64,000 nucleotides of DNA. It comes from Negadavirga shengliensis (GTDB lineage: Bacteria; Bacteroidota; Bacteroidia; Cytophagales; Cyclobacteriaceae). A model generated the notes under the pieces. It was not told the origin of the DNA. It was given only the letters and a program-made list of their open reading frames with translations, and made no database searches. The stretch covers positions 1-64,000 of the forward strand of contig NZ_JBHSJJ010000020.1 of the NCBI RefSeq assembly GCF_042652345.1, read 5' to 3'. Shown here one piece after another: positions 33,918 to 42,840 of the stretch (positions are counted from its first letter, which is position 1; every line of letters begins with the position of its first letter). The translations under genes and the position numbers were made by a program.

Positions 33918-35261
33918 TTAGTAGTCGGTTTTAATTTCTCCTCTTGCTTTCTCAAGATCCAGTTTGTTTTCCAGCACATTGAACAAAGCACGCAGGTAGT
34001 TGATTCTGGCGGTTTTCAGGTCGGTTTCCGCCACAGTGACCTCCAGAAAATTCTTAATGCCCTGCTCATATTGAAGAGAGATGGTGTTGTATATTTCCTC
34101 CGCCAGTTCTTTCGTTTTGTTTTGTATTCTCAGTTGGTAAAGGCTGCTCTTGTAGGCACTCAGGGCCTCCTGGGTTTCATTGGCAGCCTGAAGCACAAAA
34201 TTTTGCTGTTCCAACTCCAAGTTCCGTGCCTCCAGTGCGGCCACTTTGGTGTCATAGTGTCTCTGGCCTCCGAGAAAAATAGGGTAATTCAATCTTAATC
34301 CGATAAGGGAAAAAGGGTATGACTGATCCCAAAGGGACCTTCCCGTCGGACTTAAAAACAGGATGTTGTAATTATAAAATGCGGTAAGGGAAGGAAGAAA
34401 CCGTCTTTTCTGATAATGTATTTCAGACTCCTGGATGGAGTGGCGGGTTTCCAGCAACTGGTATTCTATTCTTTCCGCTACACTCACTCCGGATAGGGTA
34501 TCTGTTACCAATTGGCTTTCAAGAGATTCATAATCAACCTGTAATTCCACAGGGACATCCTTTTCCAAACCCAACCAATATCTTAACTGGGTGATTTTAG
34601 CCTGGTAATCTTCCTGATACTGATAGAGTAAACCCTGGGTGTTCTGGATGGCAATCATGGCTCTTTTGTAGTCTATATTATCCGTCATACCTGCTTCAAA
34701 CTGGAGTTGGGCATCATTCAACTGTTTTTCCTGTCTCACCAAGTCTCCCTTGGCCAGGTTCATCTGTTCTTCAGCAAGAAGGACTTCATAAAAAGCCTTG
34801 CTCACGCCGACAACGACTTCTATTTTGCTTTCCTCATAGGATTGTAAGGCTTGTTTTTTTAAGGAAGAAGACTGTGCATTGATGCGAAACAATTCGTTGT
34901 TGACCAGGCTTTGTTCCGCGCTGAAATTGAGGCTTGCATTATGGGGGACACCGGTCCGCACCTCCTGAAAGCGCCCGGATTCAGGATCATTGAAATCCGG
35001 GAAAATGGCCACAGGTTGTTGAAAATACCGGTTGTAATCCGCATTCAGTCCCACTTGGGGAAGCCATCCCGAACGGACGGATTTTATTTGAAAGTTGACC
35101 ATATCCCCACTGTTCCTGTATTGTTCCAGCACGGGGTGATTTTCCACGGCATGTAAAATTGCATCATCCAGACTCAATACCAAACCGGAGTCATTTTGAG
35201 AAAATGCCGTGATACTGATGAATAATGCACTTAGAACTATCAGAAAAAATGGTTTGATCAT
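33918..35261 (-). CDS. TolC-family outer-membrane efflux channel
   Basis: A 447-residue outer-membrane factor with a Sec signal (MIKPFFLIVLSALFIS to AFSQN). Two repeated OEP segments (PF02321) start at about 30 and 235. The proline-poor coiled-coil helices carry AxNxxALxxAK-like text such as LEARNLELEQQNFVLQAANE, and LRLNYPIFLGGQR marks an equatorial strand. It forms the trimeric duct for the adjoining RND pump and is first in the operon. Confidence 0.93.
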   Translation of the reverse strand: MIKPFFLIVLSALFISITAFSQNDSGLVLSLDDAILHAVENHPVLEQYRNSGDMVNFQIKSVRSGWLPQVGLNADYNRYFQQPVAIFPDFNDPESGRFQEVRTGVPHNASLNFSAEQSLVNNELFRINAQSSSLKKQALQSYEESKIEVVVGVSKAFYEVLLAEEQMNLAKGDLVRQEKQLNDAQLQFEAGMTDNIDYKRAMIAIQNTQGLLYQYQEDYQAKITQLRYWLGLEKDVPVELQVDYESLESQLVTDTLSGVSVAERIEYQLLETRHSIQESEIHYQKRRFLPSLTAFYNYNILFLSPTGRSLWDQSYPFSLIGLRLNYPIFLGGQRHYDTKVAALEARNLELEQQNFVLQAANETQEALSAYKSSLYQLRIQNKTKELAEEIYNTISLQYEQGIKNFLEVTVAETDLKTARINYLRALFNVLENKLDLEKARGEIKTDY

Positions 35262-35336
35262 GAATTCTGTGGGGATTAAATAAGATTAATCTGCTTAATT
35301 TCATAAAAATCTTTCATTTATCCAACATGCATTTTA

Positions 35337-36167
35337 TCACAGGTTCTTTATCAGGTCCTCACTGATGTTCCATAAGGTGTTCCGCATTTCTTTCGAACGG
35401 GCCAATTTCGAGGGGGTCACCACCTTGCCTTTTTTGAAGTATTCTCCATTTTTTCCAGGGACAATTGGGGTGGAGGCGAGAAATACACCGGTTTTAGCAC
35501 CTTTCCTGGCGCTGATCATGAAGGGCCTTCCCAGGGCCATTATCCACTTAAATACACCTGTAGTCTTTTCAGCAATATTGGTAGCCACTAATCCGGGATG
35601 CAGGGCATAGGCATGGATGTGGCTGCGCCCGTACTTTTCGGCCAGGGACTTGGTGAAGAGGATGTTGAATAATTTGGCATTGGCATACGCTGTAAAGGAT
35701 TGGTAGCCCTTTGCCAACTGGAGATCGGCAAAATCAGGGTTTGCTGCCCTGTGGGCCTCCGAGCTTACATTGATGACCCGGGCGTTTCCATCCTTTTTCA
35801 ACAAAGGAAGAAGTTTTTTTGTAAGAAGAAAATGACCAAGGTAATTGGTGGAAAAGGTCATTTCGTGGTGGGCTTTTGTAAGTACCCGTTCCGGGAAAAC
35901 ACCTCCGGCATTGTTTATCAAGACATGGAGGCTTTCACATTGGCTTTTTATGGCTTCGGCGGCTTCTGATACGGACTGGAGATCGGCCAGGTCACAATAT
36001 ATCACCGCAAACTTTTCATCTTTGTCTACGGTGTCCAGGTTTTTTATCAATGATTTTCCTTTTTCAATGTTTCTTACCAATAAAAATATCCTGTGGAATC
36101 TGGAAGCCAATGCAGCTACAGTTTCTGCTCCTATTCCCGAAGTGGCACCGGTGATGGCTAAGTTCAT
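35337..36167 (-). CDS. Short-chain dehydrogenase/reductase (retinol-dehydrogenase-like)
   Basis: A 276-residue SDR. The cofactor motif is TGATSGIGAET near the N-terminus (TGxxxGxG), followed by LINNAGGVFPE (NNAG), catalytic serine in INVSSEA and YANAK (YxxxK). A longer C-terminal substrate loop (RPFMISARKGAKTGVFLAST) is typical of retinol-dehydrogenase/WW-oxidoreductase-like SDRs. NADP preference is suggested by basic residues after the first beta strand (LLVRN). The substrate is unknown. It lies 75 bp before the efflux operon and may be transcribed separately. Confidence 0.9.
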   Translation of the reverse strand: MNLAITGATSGIGAETVAALASRFHRIFLLVRNIEKGKSLIKNLDTVDKDEKFAVIYCDLADLQSVSEAAEAIKSQCESLHVLINNAGGVFPERVLTKAHHEMTFSTNYLGHFLLTKKLLPLLKKDGNARVINVSSEAHRAANPDFADLQLAKGYQSFTAYANAKLFNILFTKSLAEKYGRSHIHAYALHPGLVATNIAEKTTGVFKWIMALGRPFMISARKGAKTGVFLASTPIVPGKNGEYFKKGKVVTPSKLARSKEMRNTLWNISEDLIKNL

Positions 36168-36718
36168 GTGGTTGTAGTTAAGCTGGTTTATCTAAAAACT
36201 AACCGTTATCCGGCCAGTATCATGTCTGCTTTGACGCATGTTCACCCTGTTCCAGCGGCGGAGCCATCCTGCGCAGTCTTCTCCTTTAGGACCTCTCCCG
36301 CTATCGGGAGGAGTGAAGCGTGCGCGAAGGGAAGCGCCATTTCAGGCATGACCCGGCGTTGGCAGTGTTCATTAAATTACTGCAATAATATTGTAATATT
36401 ATTTGTTTTAAAATAATTTTTCATTGTATAATTTATTTTTATATAGTTAATTTATTTATAATTAATGCATTATGATGTGTTTATATGACAATCTAAGGGG
36501 GATTATGGGAAAAACATGAATAATCTTTCTTATAAAATTTCGTTTTTTTTCTTTGCTTAAGCCGATAAATTAATTTTTTCTATTTTTGCTTTGTGAAAAT
36601 TCTAAAATAAGGTTTAGAGATAATTTTGTATTGGGTTAAATGTTATTTATTGAATTGTGTTTCAATTGCTTGGAAAAAAAATAGGGATGGATGGCGTATT
36701 TGATCAAAGCTTTCAGTT
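36168..36718. other. 551-bp divergent intergenic region, AT-rich on the right
   Basis: The left half has a small GC-rich palindrome, CTCCCG-CTAT-CGGGAG (36295-36310), within non-coding sequence. From about 36370 to 36610 the DNA is strikingly AT-rich with many TTATTTA/ATAATAT runs. A TATTTTTG (36581-36588) fits a -7 box for the acyltransferase gene, with a TTTG 25 bp upstream, which is longer than the usual 19-21. No gene is evident. Confidence 0.6.
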
Positions 36719-37543
36719 GTGGATAAGAAGAAGAAATTTATAGATATCAAACAGGTTATTGGAGAAAAGAACCCACGGCTTCTTAAATGGATTCCGGGCT
36801 TTGTCATGTCTTACATCCAGAGAATAGTGCATGAGGATGATGTAAATGATATCATGTCCAAGCATGGGGATTTGAAAGAACTGGCATTTGTGGATGCGCT
36901 TATCAAGGAATTCGGTGTTGAAACCGAACTGAGGGGTGCCGAGAATATCCCGCTTGACCGAAGCGTCATATTTGTTTCCAATCATCCGTTGGGGGGGCTT
37001 GATGGCATTGTGTTGATGCATCTGATAGGCAAGTACAGAGAGGATCTGCGTTTTTTGGTAAATGACATTCTGCTGAATATCCCCCATTTTGGAAGGTTGT
37101 TTGTCCCGGTAAATAAGCATGGGGGACATGGCAGGAAGGGAGCGGAATTGATCGAAGAGACCTACGCCTCTGACAATGCCATTTTGATATTTCCGGCAGG
37201 TTTGGTATCCAGAAAGCAGGAATATGGCATCCAGGACCTGGAGTGGAAAAAAAGCTTCATTAACAAATCCAGAAAATATAAAAAGGATGTTGTGCCCGTG
37301 TATATTGAAGGAAGAAACTCTTCTTTTTTTTATAACTTAGCCAGCCTTAGGAAAAAAATAGGTGTCAAAGCCAATATAGAAATGTTTTATCTGGCTGACG
37401 AGATGTTTGGCCAGAAAAACAAAAAAGTCGTTGTGCATATAGGAAAACCGATATCTTACCAGTATTTTGATGCCTCCAAAAGCGATAAATACTGGGCAGA
37501 GGAGGTAAAAAGGATAGTATACAACATTGCCCAAGATCAATAG
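36719..37543 (+). CDS. glsA: Glycine-lipid-type O-acyltransferase (PlsC family, GlsA-like)
   Basis: A 274-residue lysophospholipid acyltransferase-like enzyme. The catalytic H/D box is NHPLGGLDG (near 85-93), block II is around RLFVPVNKHG and block III is IFPAGLVSRK. It is followed 5 bp later by the hemolysin-like N-acyltransferase. This pair matches the two-gene glycine/ornithine lipid module (N-acyl then O-acyl transfer) known in Bacteroides as GlsB/GlsA. The symbol follows that analogy, and the head-group amino acid is not proven. The start is GTG (36719); no better ATG precedes the conserved block. Confidence 0.78.
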   Translation: MDKKKKFIDIKQVIGEKNPRLLKWIPGFVMSYIQRIVHEDDVNDIMSKHGDLKELAFVDALIKEFGVETELRGAENIPLDRSVIFVSNHPLGGLDGIVLMHLIGKYREDLRFLVNDILLNIPHFGRLFVPVNKHGGHGRKGAELIEETYASDNAILIFPAGLVSRKQEYGIQDLEWKKSFINKSRKYKKDVVPVYIEGRNSSFFYNLASLRKKIGVKANIEMFYLADEMFGQKNKKVVVHIGKPISYQYFDASKSDKYWAEEVKRIVYNIAQDQ

Positions 37544-37548
37544 AATTT

Positions 37549-38505
37549 ATGCAAGACATTATCAGTCCGATAAATAGGGAAACCATCAAAAACGAATTGA
37601 CCCGTGAGCGTTTTTTGAGATATGTGAACAATGGGGATAATGAAATCTACTTGGTAAACTACCACAATGCACCGAATGTGGTCAAAGAGATCGGAAGATT
37701 AAGGGAAGTTTCCTTTAGGGCCGCGGGTGGGGGCACCGGACTGAGACTGGATATTGATGAAAATGATACCTGCGAAAAATGTTACGACCAGTTGATCGCC
37801 TGGAATCCGGAAGATGAGGAGATCATAGCCGGATATAGGCTTATCAAATGCAAGGAAGCGGGGTTTACTGAAAACGGAGAAGTAAATCTGTCCACAGCCC
37901 ATTTGTTCGAATTTTCGGAGAAGTTTATCAAGCAATACCTTCCCTATACCATTGAATTGGGCAGGTCTTTTGTGCAGCCAAAATACCAGCCGAGCATCGA
38001 TAACCGGCGGGGGCTTTTTTCCCTGGACAATCTTTGGGATGGTCTGGGCGCCGTTGTCGTTATCAATCCCGACATCAAATACCTGTTTGGAAAAGTGACC
38101 ATGTATCCCCATTATAACCAAGAAGCCCGGGATTTGCTGATTTATTTTTTAAACCATTATTTTCCCGATAAAGAAAGGCTTATTTTCCCGATCGATCCTG
38201 TGGGATACAAAGGAAACATCGGTGCGTTCAAAGGCGTTTTTGACGGACTGGCCTATAAGGAAGGCTACAAGGTATTAAATACCAGGGTTCGGAGTCTGGG
38301 AGAAAACATCCCCCCTCTCATCAATACTTATATGAACCTCTCTTCCACCATGAAAACCTTTGGGACTGCCATGAATTACGAATTCGGGGCGGTGGAGGAA
38401 ACAGGGATATTGATTACCATAGCCGACATTTACGAAACAAAGAAACACCGCCACATTGAGACTTTTGAGAGAGACAGATTTTATGGGAAAAAGACGGTAA
38501 AATAA
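37549..38505 (+). CDS. glsB: Glycine-lipid-type N-acyltransferase (GNAT, GlsB/OlsB-like)
   Basis: A 318-residue acyltransferase of the hemolysin-like Acetyltransf_5 family, related to OlsB. It transfers a 3-hydroxyacyl chain from acyl-ACP to the amino group of glycine or ornithine. Conserved text includes VSFRAAGGGTGLRLDIDE, IAGYRLIKC, ELGRSFVQPKYQP and LFGKVTMYPHYNQEARD. It forms a bicistron with the PlsC-like gene 5 bp upstream. Aminolipids of this kind support membrane homeostasis and stress survival in Bacteroidota. The assignment depends on the pairing as much as on the motifs. Confidence 0.8.
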   Translation: MQDIISPINRETIKNELTRERFLRYVNNGDNEIYLVNYHNAPNVVKEIGRLREVSFRAAGGGTGLRLDIDENDTCEKCYDQLIAWNPEDEEIIAGYRLIKCKEAGFTENGEVNLSTAHLFEFSEKFIKQYLPYTIELGRSFVQPKYQPSIDNRRGLFSLDNLWDGLGAVVVINPDIKYLFGKVTMYPHYNQEARDLLIYFLNHYFPDKERLIFPIDPVGYKGNIGAFKGVFDGLAYKEGYKVLNTRVRSLGENIPPLINTYMNLSSTMKTFGTAMNYEFGAVEETGILITIADIYETKKHRHIETFERDRFYGKKTVK

Positions 38506-38528
38506 ACACCTTGCGCCAGCTTACTGAC

Positions 38529-39566
38529 ATGATGAAATTACAACCTTTTGGAAATACCGGCCTTGATTTTCCCCCGCTGGTTTTTGGAAGCAGTGCCTTG
38601 GGCAATCTCTTCAAAGTTTATTCCCAGGAAGTTAAAAATGCCATTCTTGAAGAAAGCTTCAAGCACACTGAACCCCTGACCGTTTTTGATACCGCGGGGA
38701 AATACGGTGCAGGCCTTGCTTTGGAGGTGCTGGGCAATTTTCTCAAAAGCCACCCTATGCCCAAGGAGCGGCTGGTCATCAGCAATAAGCTGGGGTGGGT
38801 GAGGACACCTTTAAAAACGAAGGAACCTACTTTTGAGCCGGGAATATGGAAAGGGATACAGCATGATGCTGTTCAAAAAATAAGTTATGAGGGCATATTG
38901 GAATGTTTTGAAAAAGACAACCAACTCTTAGGACAGCATGTGCCCCAATTGGTTTCTGTCCATGATCCGGATGAATACCTAGACCAGGCCAGGACGGAAA
39001 GGGAAAAGAACAAGCGGTTTGGAGATGTACTTGGGGCATACAAAGCACTTGCTGAGCTCAAGAGCAGGGGCTTGGTGGCCGGTATAGGGGTAGGTGCCAA
39101 GAAATGGGAAACCATCCGGGAAATATATGATCATGTTAAGCTGGACTATGTGATGGTGGCCAATAGCCTGACCCTTATTTCCCACCCCACGGCTTTACTG
39201 GATTTTATCCACAGGCTCAGGATGGATAATGTCGGAATCATTAATGCCGCTGTCTTTCAATCAGGTTTTCTGGTGGGAGAGGACTATTATGATTACAGGC
39301 CCATAGATTATTCGGATTCCCAAGACCTCGAGCGGTTGGCATGGAGAAAATCATTTTTCGGGGTTTGTAAACAATACGAAGTCGATCCGGACCACGCCTG
39401 CATACAGTTCGCGTTGTCTGTTCCCGGGGTAAACAGCGTGGCATTGAGCATCACCGATCCCTCTTTAATAGTCAAAAATCTCCGCTCGGCTACCGAAAAG
39501 CTGCCCCAGGCTTTTTGGGATGAGTTAAAAAGCAAAGGGATTATACAAAAATTGGATTTCATATAA
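38529..39566 (+). CDS. Aldo/keto reductase (L-fucose / D-threo-aldose dehydrogenase-like)
   Basis: About 345 residues, a TIM-barrel oxidoreductase. The catalytic tetrad is visible: aspartate and tyrosine in FDTAGKYGAG, lysine in ISNKLGW and histidine in SVHDPDEY. The branch is that of D-threo-aldose 1-dehydrogenase, which oxidises L-fucose to the lactone. The following FucP-like transporter supports a fucose role. The start is the ATG at 38529 (or 38532). A TTG at 38511 would only add six residues. It lies 23 bp after glsB. Confidence 0.85.
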   Translation: MMKLQPFGNTGLDFPPLVFGSSALGNLFKVYSQEVKNAILEESFKHTEPLTVFDTAGKYGAGLALEVLGNFLKSHPMPKERLVISNKLGWVRTPLKTKEPTFEPGIWKGIQHDAVQKISYEGILECFEKDNQLLGQHVPQLVSVHDPDEYLDQARTEREKNKRFGDVLGAYKALAELKSRGLVAGIGVGAKKWETIREIYDHVKLDYVMVANSLTLISHPTALLDFIHRLRMDNVGIINAAVFQSGFLVGEDYYDYRPIDYSDSQDLERLAWRKSFFGVCKQYEVDPDHACIQFALSVPGVNSVALSITDPSLIVKNLRSATEKLPQAFWDELKSKGIIQKLDFI

Positions 39567-39593
39567 CATACATCAATTACAGATACGATACCC

Positions 39594-40907
39594 ATGAATC
39601 ACCAAAGTAGCCCGCCAAAACCTGAACTGATAGCCAAGCAGGATTTTTGGCCATTTCTCCTCCTGACCACCTTGTTTATGCTATGGGGCGTCGCCCACAA
39701 CATGACCGATACGCTCTTGGCCGCATTCAAAAGGATCATGAGCATGACGGATTTCCAGACTTCCTGGATACAGCTGGCCTTTTACGGATCCTATTTCTGT
39801 TTGGCGTTGCCTGCGGCTCTTTATATAAGGAAGTACACTTACAAATCAGGTATTCTCCTTGGATTGGGATTATTTGCCATAGGTTCCCTGCTTTTTTATC
39901 CCGCGAGCATTACCATGTCCTATGGGTTTTTCCTGTTTGCCTTGTATGTTTTAGCCGGGGGATTATCGATTCTGGAGACCGCGGCCAATCCTTACATTCT
40001 GGTAATCGGACCGCAGGAAACCGCTACCCAGCGGCTCAACCTGGCCCAATCATTTAATCCTATTGGGTCGATCATGGGGGTGTTTCTCAGCAAGGTTTTT
40101 ATCCTTTCCAAACTCAATATGGCTGAGGCGGACGACAGGACCAGCATGGATCCTGAAGCATTGAAAGCCATCCAGGCGGAGGAGTTGGCCGGTGTGATGA
40201 ACACCTATGTCGGAGTGGCGTTGTTTTTGGTGTTTGTATGGTTTGTGATCAGAGCCGTCCGGATGCCGGTGGCTTCGGAGACCGTTGAGGGCGATGGTGT
40301 GATTTCGGGATTCCGGCGTTTGGCTAAAAACAAGAATTATGTGAGAGGCGTAGTGGCCCAGTTTTTTTATGTGGGGGCCCAGATCGGAGTCTGGTCATTT
40401 ACCATCCGGTATGTCATGGTTGAATTGGACCTCAAAGAAAGCGATGCTTCTGATTATTATTTAGTGGCACTGATCTTATTCGCACTGAGCAGGTTTTTAT
40501 TTACCGCCCTGATGAAATTTTTCAAACCTTCCCTGTTGCTGGCATTATCTTCGCTGGTAGCCATAGCCTGTTGTTTGGTAGTCATTTATGCCAATGGCAT
40601 GGTCGGGGTAATTGCTTTGGTGTTGATATCCCTATGTATGTCCCTGATGTTTCCTACGATTTATGGTTTGTCGGCAGAGGGTTTGGGCAAGGATACCAAA
40701 CTGGGGGGATCAGGACTTATCATGGCCATTTTGGGCGGAGCATTGATCACAGCGGTACAGGGGCAGGTTTCCGATATCACGGGAAGTATACATCTGTCTT
40801 ACTATGTGCCGTTGGTTTGTTTTGTGGTGGTGATGTATTTTGGTTTGTCGCATTACCGCAGAAAAAAAGCCAAGGTCCAACATCCACCGGTAAAAATGGT
40901 CCATTAG
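39594..40907 (+). CDS. fucP: FucP-like sugar:H+ symporter (MFS)
   Basis: A 437-residue major facilitator with twelve helices. The conserved N-terminal segment FLLTTLFMLWGVAHNMTDTL matches the FucP branch (FFLWGFxxNLNDIL in E. coli FucP). ETAANPYILVIGP and RLNLAQSFNPIGSIMG also match that family. Proton-coupled uptake of L-fucose or a related sugar across the inner membrane is likely. It follows the dehydrogenase gene by 27 bp, and a strong terminator stands just after it. Confidence 0.88.
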   Translation: MNHQSSPPKPELIAKQDFWPFLLLTTLFMLWGVAHNMTDTLLAAFKRIMSMTDFQTSWIQLAFYGSYFCLALPAALYIRKYTYKSGILLGLGLFAIGSLLFYPASITMSYGFFLFALYVLAGGLSILETAANPYILVIGPQETATQRLNLAQSFNPIGSIMGVFLSKVFILSKLNMAEADDRTSMDPEALKAIQAEELAGVMNTYVGVALFLVFVWFVIRAVRMPVASETVEGDGVISGFRRLAKNKNYVRGVVAQFFYVGAQIGVWSFTIRYVMVELDLKESDASDYYLVALILFALSRFLFTALMKFFKPSLLLALSSLVAIACCLVVIYANGMVGVIALVLISLCMSLMFPTIYGLSAEGLGKDTKLGGSGLIMAILGGALITAVQGQVSDITGSIHLSYYVPLVCFVVVMYFGLSHYRRKKAKVQHPPVKMVH

Positions 40908-40911
40908 GAAT

Positions 40912-40947
40912 AAAAAAAACCATTGCAAAGCGCAATGGTTTTTTTTC
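40912..40947 (+). terminator. Intrinsic terminator after the fucP-like gene
   Basis: CCATTGC pairs with GCAATGG, and an A8 tract before and a T8 tract after extend the stem. It begins within 5 bp of the fucP-like stop codon. It is nearly symmetric and could also stop transcription arriving from the right. Confidence 0.85.
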
Positions 40948-40992
40948 GACCGGTTTTCAGGTTTCGCTAACAAGTATGGCTAAATGACTTTG

Positions 40993-41110
40993 TGAAAACC
41001 CACGCCAAAATCCTGTAAAATTTACCCATAACGTCGGGGGATTTTCATCCCCGGGGACAATAATTCCACCCACTCCGCGGGTTTTAATGCTGTTTAAAAT
41101 TTTTGATAAT
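40993..41110 (+). repeat. Structured intergenic repeat, copy F (5'-truncated)
   Basis: It lacks the left arm of the first hairpin (GGATTTTG to GTTTTTGC) but keeps CACGCCAAAATCCTGTAA, the GGGGAT-TTTC-ATCCCC hairpin, the CTCCGCGGGTTTT region and the GCTGTTTAAAAT tail. It is the most diverged copy. The insertion sequence begins 30 bp to its right. Together with the IS left end it fills the 345-bp non-coding stretch after fucP. Confidence 0.75.
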
Positions 41111-41202
41111 GAGCGTCAAAACCCAAGGGACATTATTTTAGGGCTCCTTGTAGATCATCCAAATATTTGATCTCCAGATAGTTAGGTAACGAAAATTTAA
41201 CC

Positions 41203-41256
41203 AGAAAACCCCGAAAATAGTCCTTTAAAGGCTTTTTTCGGGGTTTTCTTTTTTGT
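41203..41256 (+). terminator. Terminator-like hairpin at IS left end
   Basis: A perfect 15-bp stem (41203-41217 with 41235-41249) has a loop containing a second palindrome (CCTTTAAAGG) and is followed by TTTTTT. It lies between the left inverted repeat and the transposase start, placed to stop outside transcription from reading into the transposase. Confidence 0.75.
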
Positions 41257-41282
41257 ATTTTGAGGTTGCAGAACAAAACACC

Positions 41283-42632
41283 ATGAAAGATACCACCCAG
41301 CTCCCGCTTTTCAAAGACTTTGACGGATATTCTCCAAAGTATCATTTTTTCAAGAATTCATTGTTGGGCCAGGTCCACGACTCCCTGCCCTGGGACGGGC
41401 TGGCCTCCCTGTTGCCCGGCGAGGATACGGGACCGGGAGCCCCCAAATGGTTCGACGCCAAGGGTATGTTCGCACTGATGTTCCTGAAGGCCTATCTCAA
41501 CGTCAGTGACAGGCAGCTCATAGAAAGGTTCAACACCGACTACAGCCTCCAGATGTTCTGCGGCAGGCTTTTGGCCGAGGACAAACAGATCAGGGATACC
41601 ACCATTATGACCAGGATAAGAAAACATATTGAGGGGCACTGTGAATGGGAACAGATCCAGTCAGTGCTGCTGGACTGTTGGAAAAGGGATGTCAACAATA
41701 CCCACGTCCTTCTTATGGACGCCACCTGTTATGAGAGCTATATCCGTTTCCCCACGGATGTCAAACTGTTATGGGAGAGCTGCCACTGGGTTTTCGAAAA
41801 ACAGCTTTACAGGCTCTGCAGGATCCTTGGGACCAAAAGGCCCCGTTCAAAATACGTGGAACAGAAGAGGAAACAGCTTGCCTACTTCCGGAAAAGAAAG
41901 AACACTTATAAGGAGACCAAAAAGAGGCGCGAATCCCTTGTCTACCTTCTGGAAAAAGGGTTAAAACAGCTTCAGGAAGTCCTGGATGTGTCCAGGGCGG
42001 AATGTATGGGACCCGAAGACTTTTCCTGCCTGAGGACCGTCAAAAAGGTTCTGGTCCAGCAGGTTTTTCTCCTGGACCACCAGCCCAAAGAACTGAAGGA
42101 CAGGATCGTTTCCCTCCACAAACCCTACGTGAGACCCATTAAAAGGGGCAAGGAAAACAAACCTGTGGAGTTCGGCATGAAGGTACACATGCTCCAGGTG
42201 GACGGGCTTTCCTTTCTGGATGCCATGAGCTTCAAAAACTTCAACGAAACCACGAGGCTGAAACTGTCGGTGCTGAAACACAAAACGGTGTTTGGCCAGA
42301 CCTCACAGCTGGGGGCTGACCGGATATATGCCTCCAATGCCAACAGGAGGTACTGCACGGGAAACAAAATATTCACCTGTTTCCCCAAAAAAGGCCCGAA
42401 AAAGCACTCGAGGGCCGAACAGATGCTCAGCGGTGAAATAGCCAGACAGAGGGCCACTGTGATGGAAGGTGTGTTCGGAACCCACAAGGACCATTACGGG
42501 CTCAGGAAAATAAAGGTCAAAGGTGAGAAGCGCGAGAAACTGATGGTACTTTTTGCCACCATGGCAGCCAATGCGGTAAAAATCGCAAAAAGGAAACAGG
42601 AAAGACCACCCCCCGCAGACAGGGCAGCCTAA
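41283..42632 (+). CDS. DDE transposase (IS5/IS1182-like)
   Basis: A 449-residue transposase. An N-terminal DUF772-like region (about 58-95, KGMFALMFLKAYLNVSDRQL) is followed by a DDE_Tnp_1 catalytic domain. The acidic residues are probably D146 in LLMDATC, D346 in LGADRIY and E395 in VMEGVFGTHK. A long insertion rich in K, R and E (about 180-240) separates the first strands. The start is the ATG at 41283; a TTG ten codons upstream lies in the T-run after the left hairpin and is unlikely. The frame is intact and probably active. Confidence 0.93.
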   Translation: MKDTTQLPLFKDFDGYSPKYHFFKNSLLGQVHDSLPWDGLASLLPGEDTGPGAPKWFDAKGMFALMFLKAYLNVSDRQLIERFNTDYSLQMFCGRLLAEDKQIRDTTIMTRIRKHIEGHCEWEQIQSVLLDCWKRDVNNTHVLLMDATCYESYIRFPTDVKLLWESCHWVFEKQLYRLCRILGTKRPRSKYVEQKRKQLAYFRKRKNTYKETKKRRESLVYLLEKGLKQLQEVLDVSRAECMGPEDFSCLRTVKKVLVQQVFLLDHQPKELKDRIVSLHKPYVRPIKRGKENKPVEFGMKVHMLQVDGLSFLDAMSFKNFNETTRLKLSVLKHKTVFGQTSQLGADRIYASNANRRYCTGNKIFTCFPKKGPKKHSRAEQMLSGEIARQRATVMEGVFGTHKDHYGLRKIKVKGEKREKLMVLFATMAANAVKIAKRKQERPPPADRAA

Positions 42633-42769
42633 GCCGGAAGCACTCCAAAATTGCTTTGATGGGATAACTGCGCCCGATAGCCAAAAACCCCTCACCGAAG
42701 ATACTCCCCGGAAAATAAATTGTATTTTTTCAATACATAATTGAACCAGAAATCAGCCAGGAAAACAGA

Positions 42770-42812
42770 AAAAAGCCACGAAGAGTGTCATCGCCCCTCT
42801 TCGTGGCTTTTT
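42770..42812. terminator. Terminator-like hairpin at IS right end
   Basis: A perfect 16-bp stem (42770-42785 with 42797-42812) with an 11-nt loop has A-runs and T-runs on both sides, so it can act in both directions. It would end transcription from the transposase and also from uxaC, whose own 3' region was displaced by the insertion. Confidence 0.8.
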
Positions 42813-42840
42813 ATAGATTAATTTTCCAAGGAGCCCTATT

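Larger units (their letters stand above)
41140..42837 (+). mobile_element. Complete insertion sequence, IS5/IS1182-like, 1698 bp
   Basis: The ends are 11-bp perfect inverted repeats, AGGGCTCCTTG at 41140 and its complement ending at 42837. A 5-bp direct repeat ATTTT flanks them (41135-41139 and 42838-42842). A single intact transposase gene fills the centre. Perfect hairpins with T-runs stand inside both ends. The right target repeat overlaps the stop codon of uxaC, which stays intact. Perfect ends and an intact gene imply recent insertion. The exact IS family needs a database match. Confidence 0.9.

Noticed and set aside
36168..36420. Open frame on the plus strand next to the SDR gene
   Set aside because: Biased composition of a palindromic intergenic sequence, no recognisable domain, and no start context.
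38511..38528. TTG start for the aldo/keto reductase
   Set aside because: The ATG at 38529 matches the start of the family (KLQPFGNTGL), and the added residues show no conservation.
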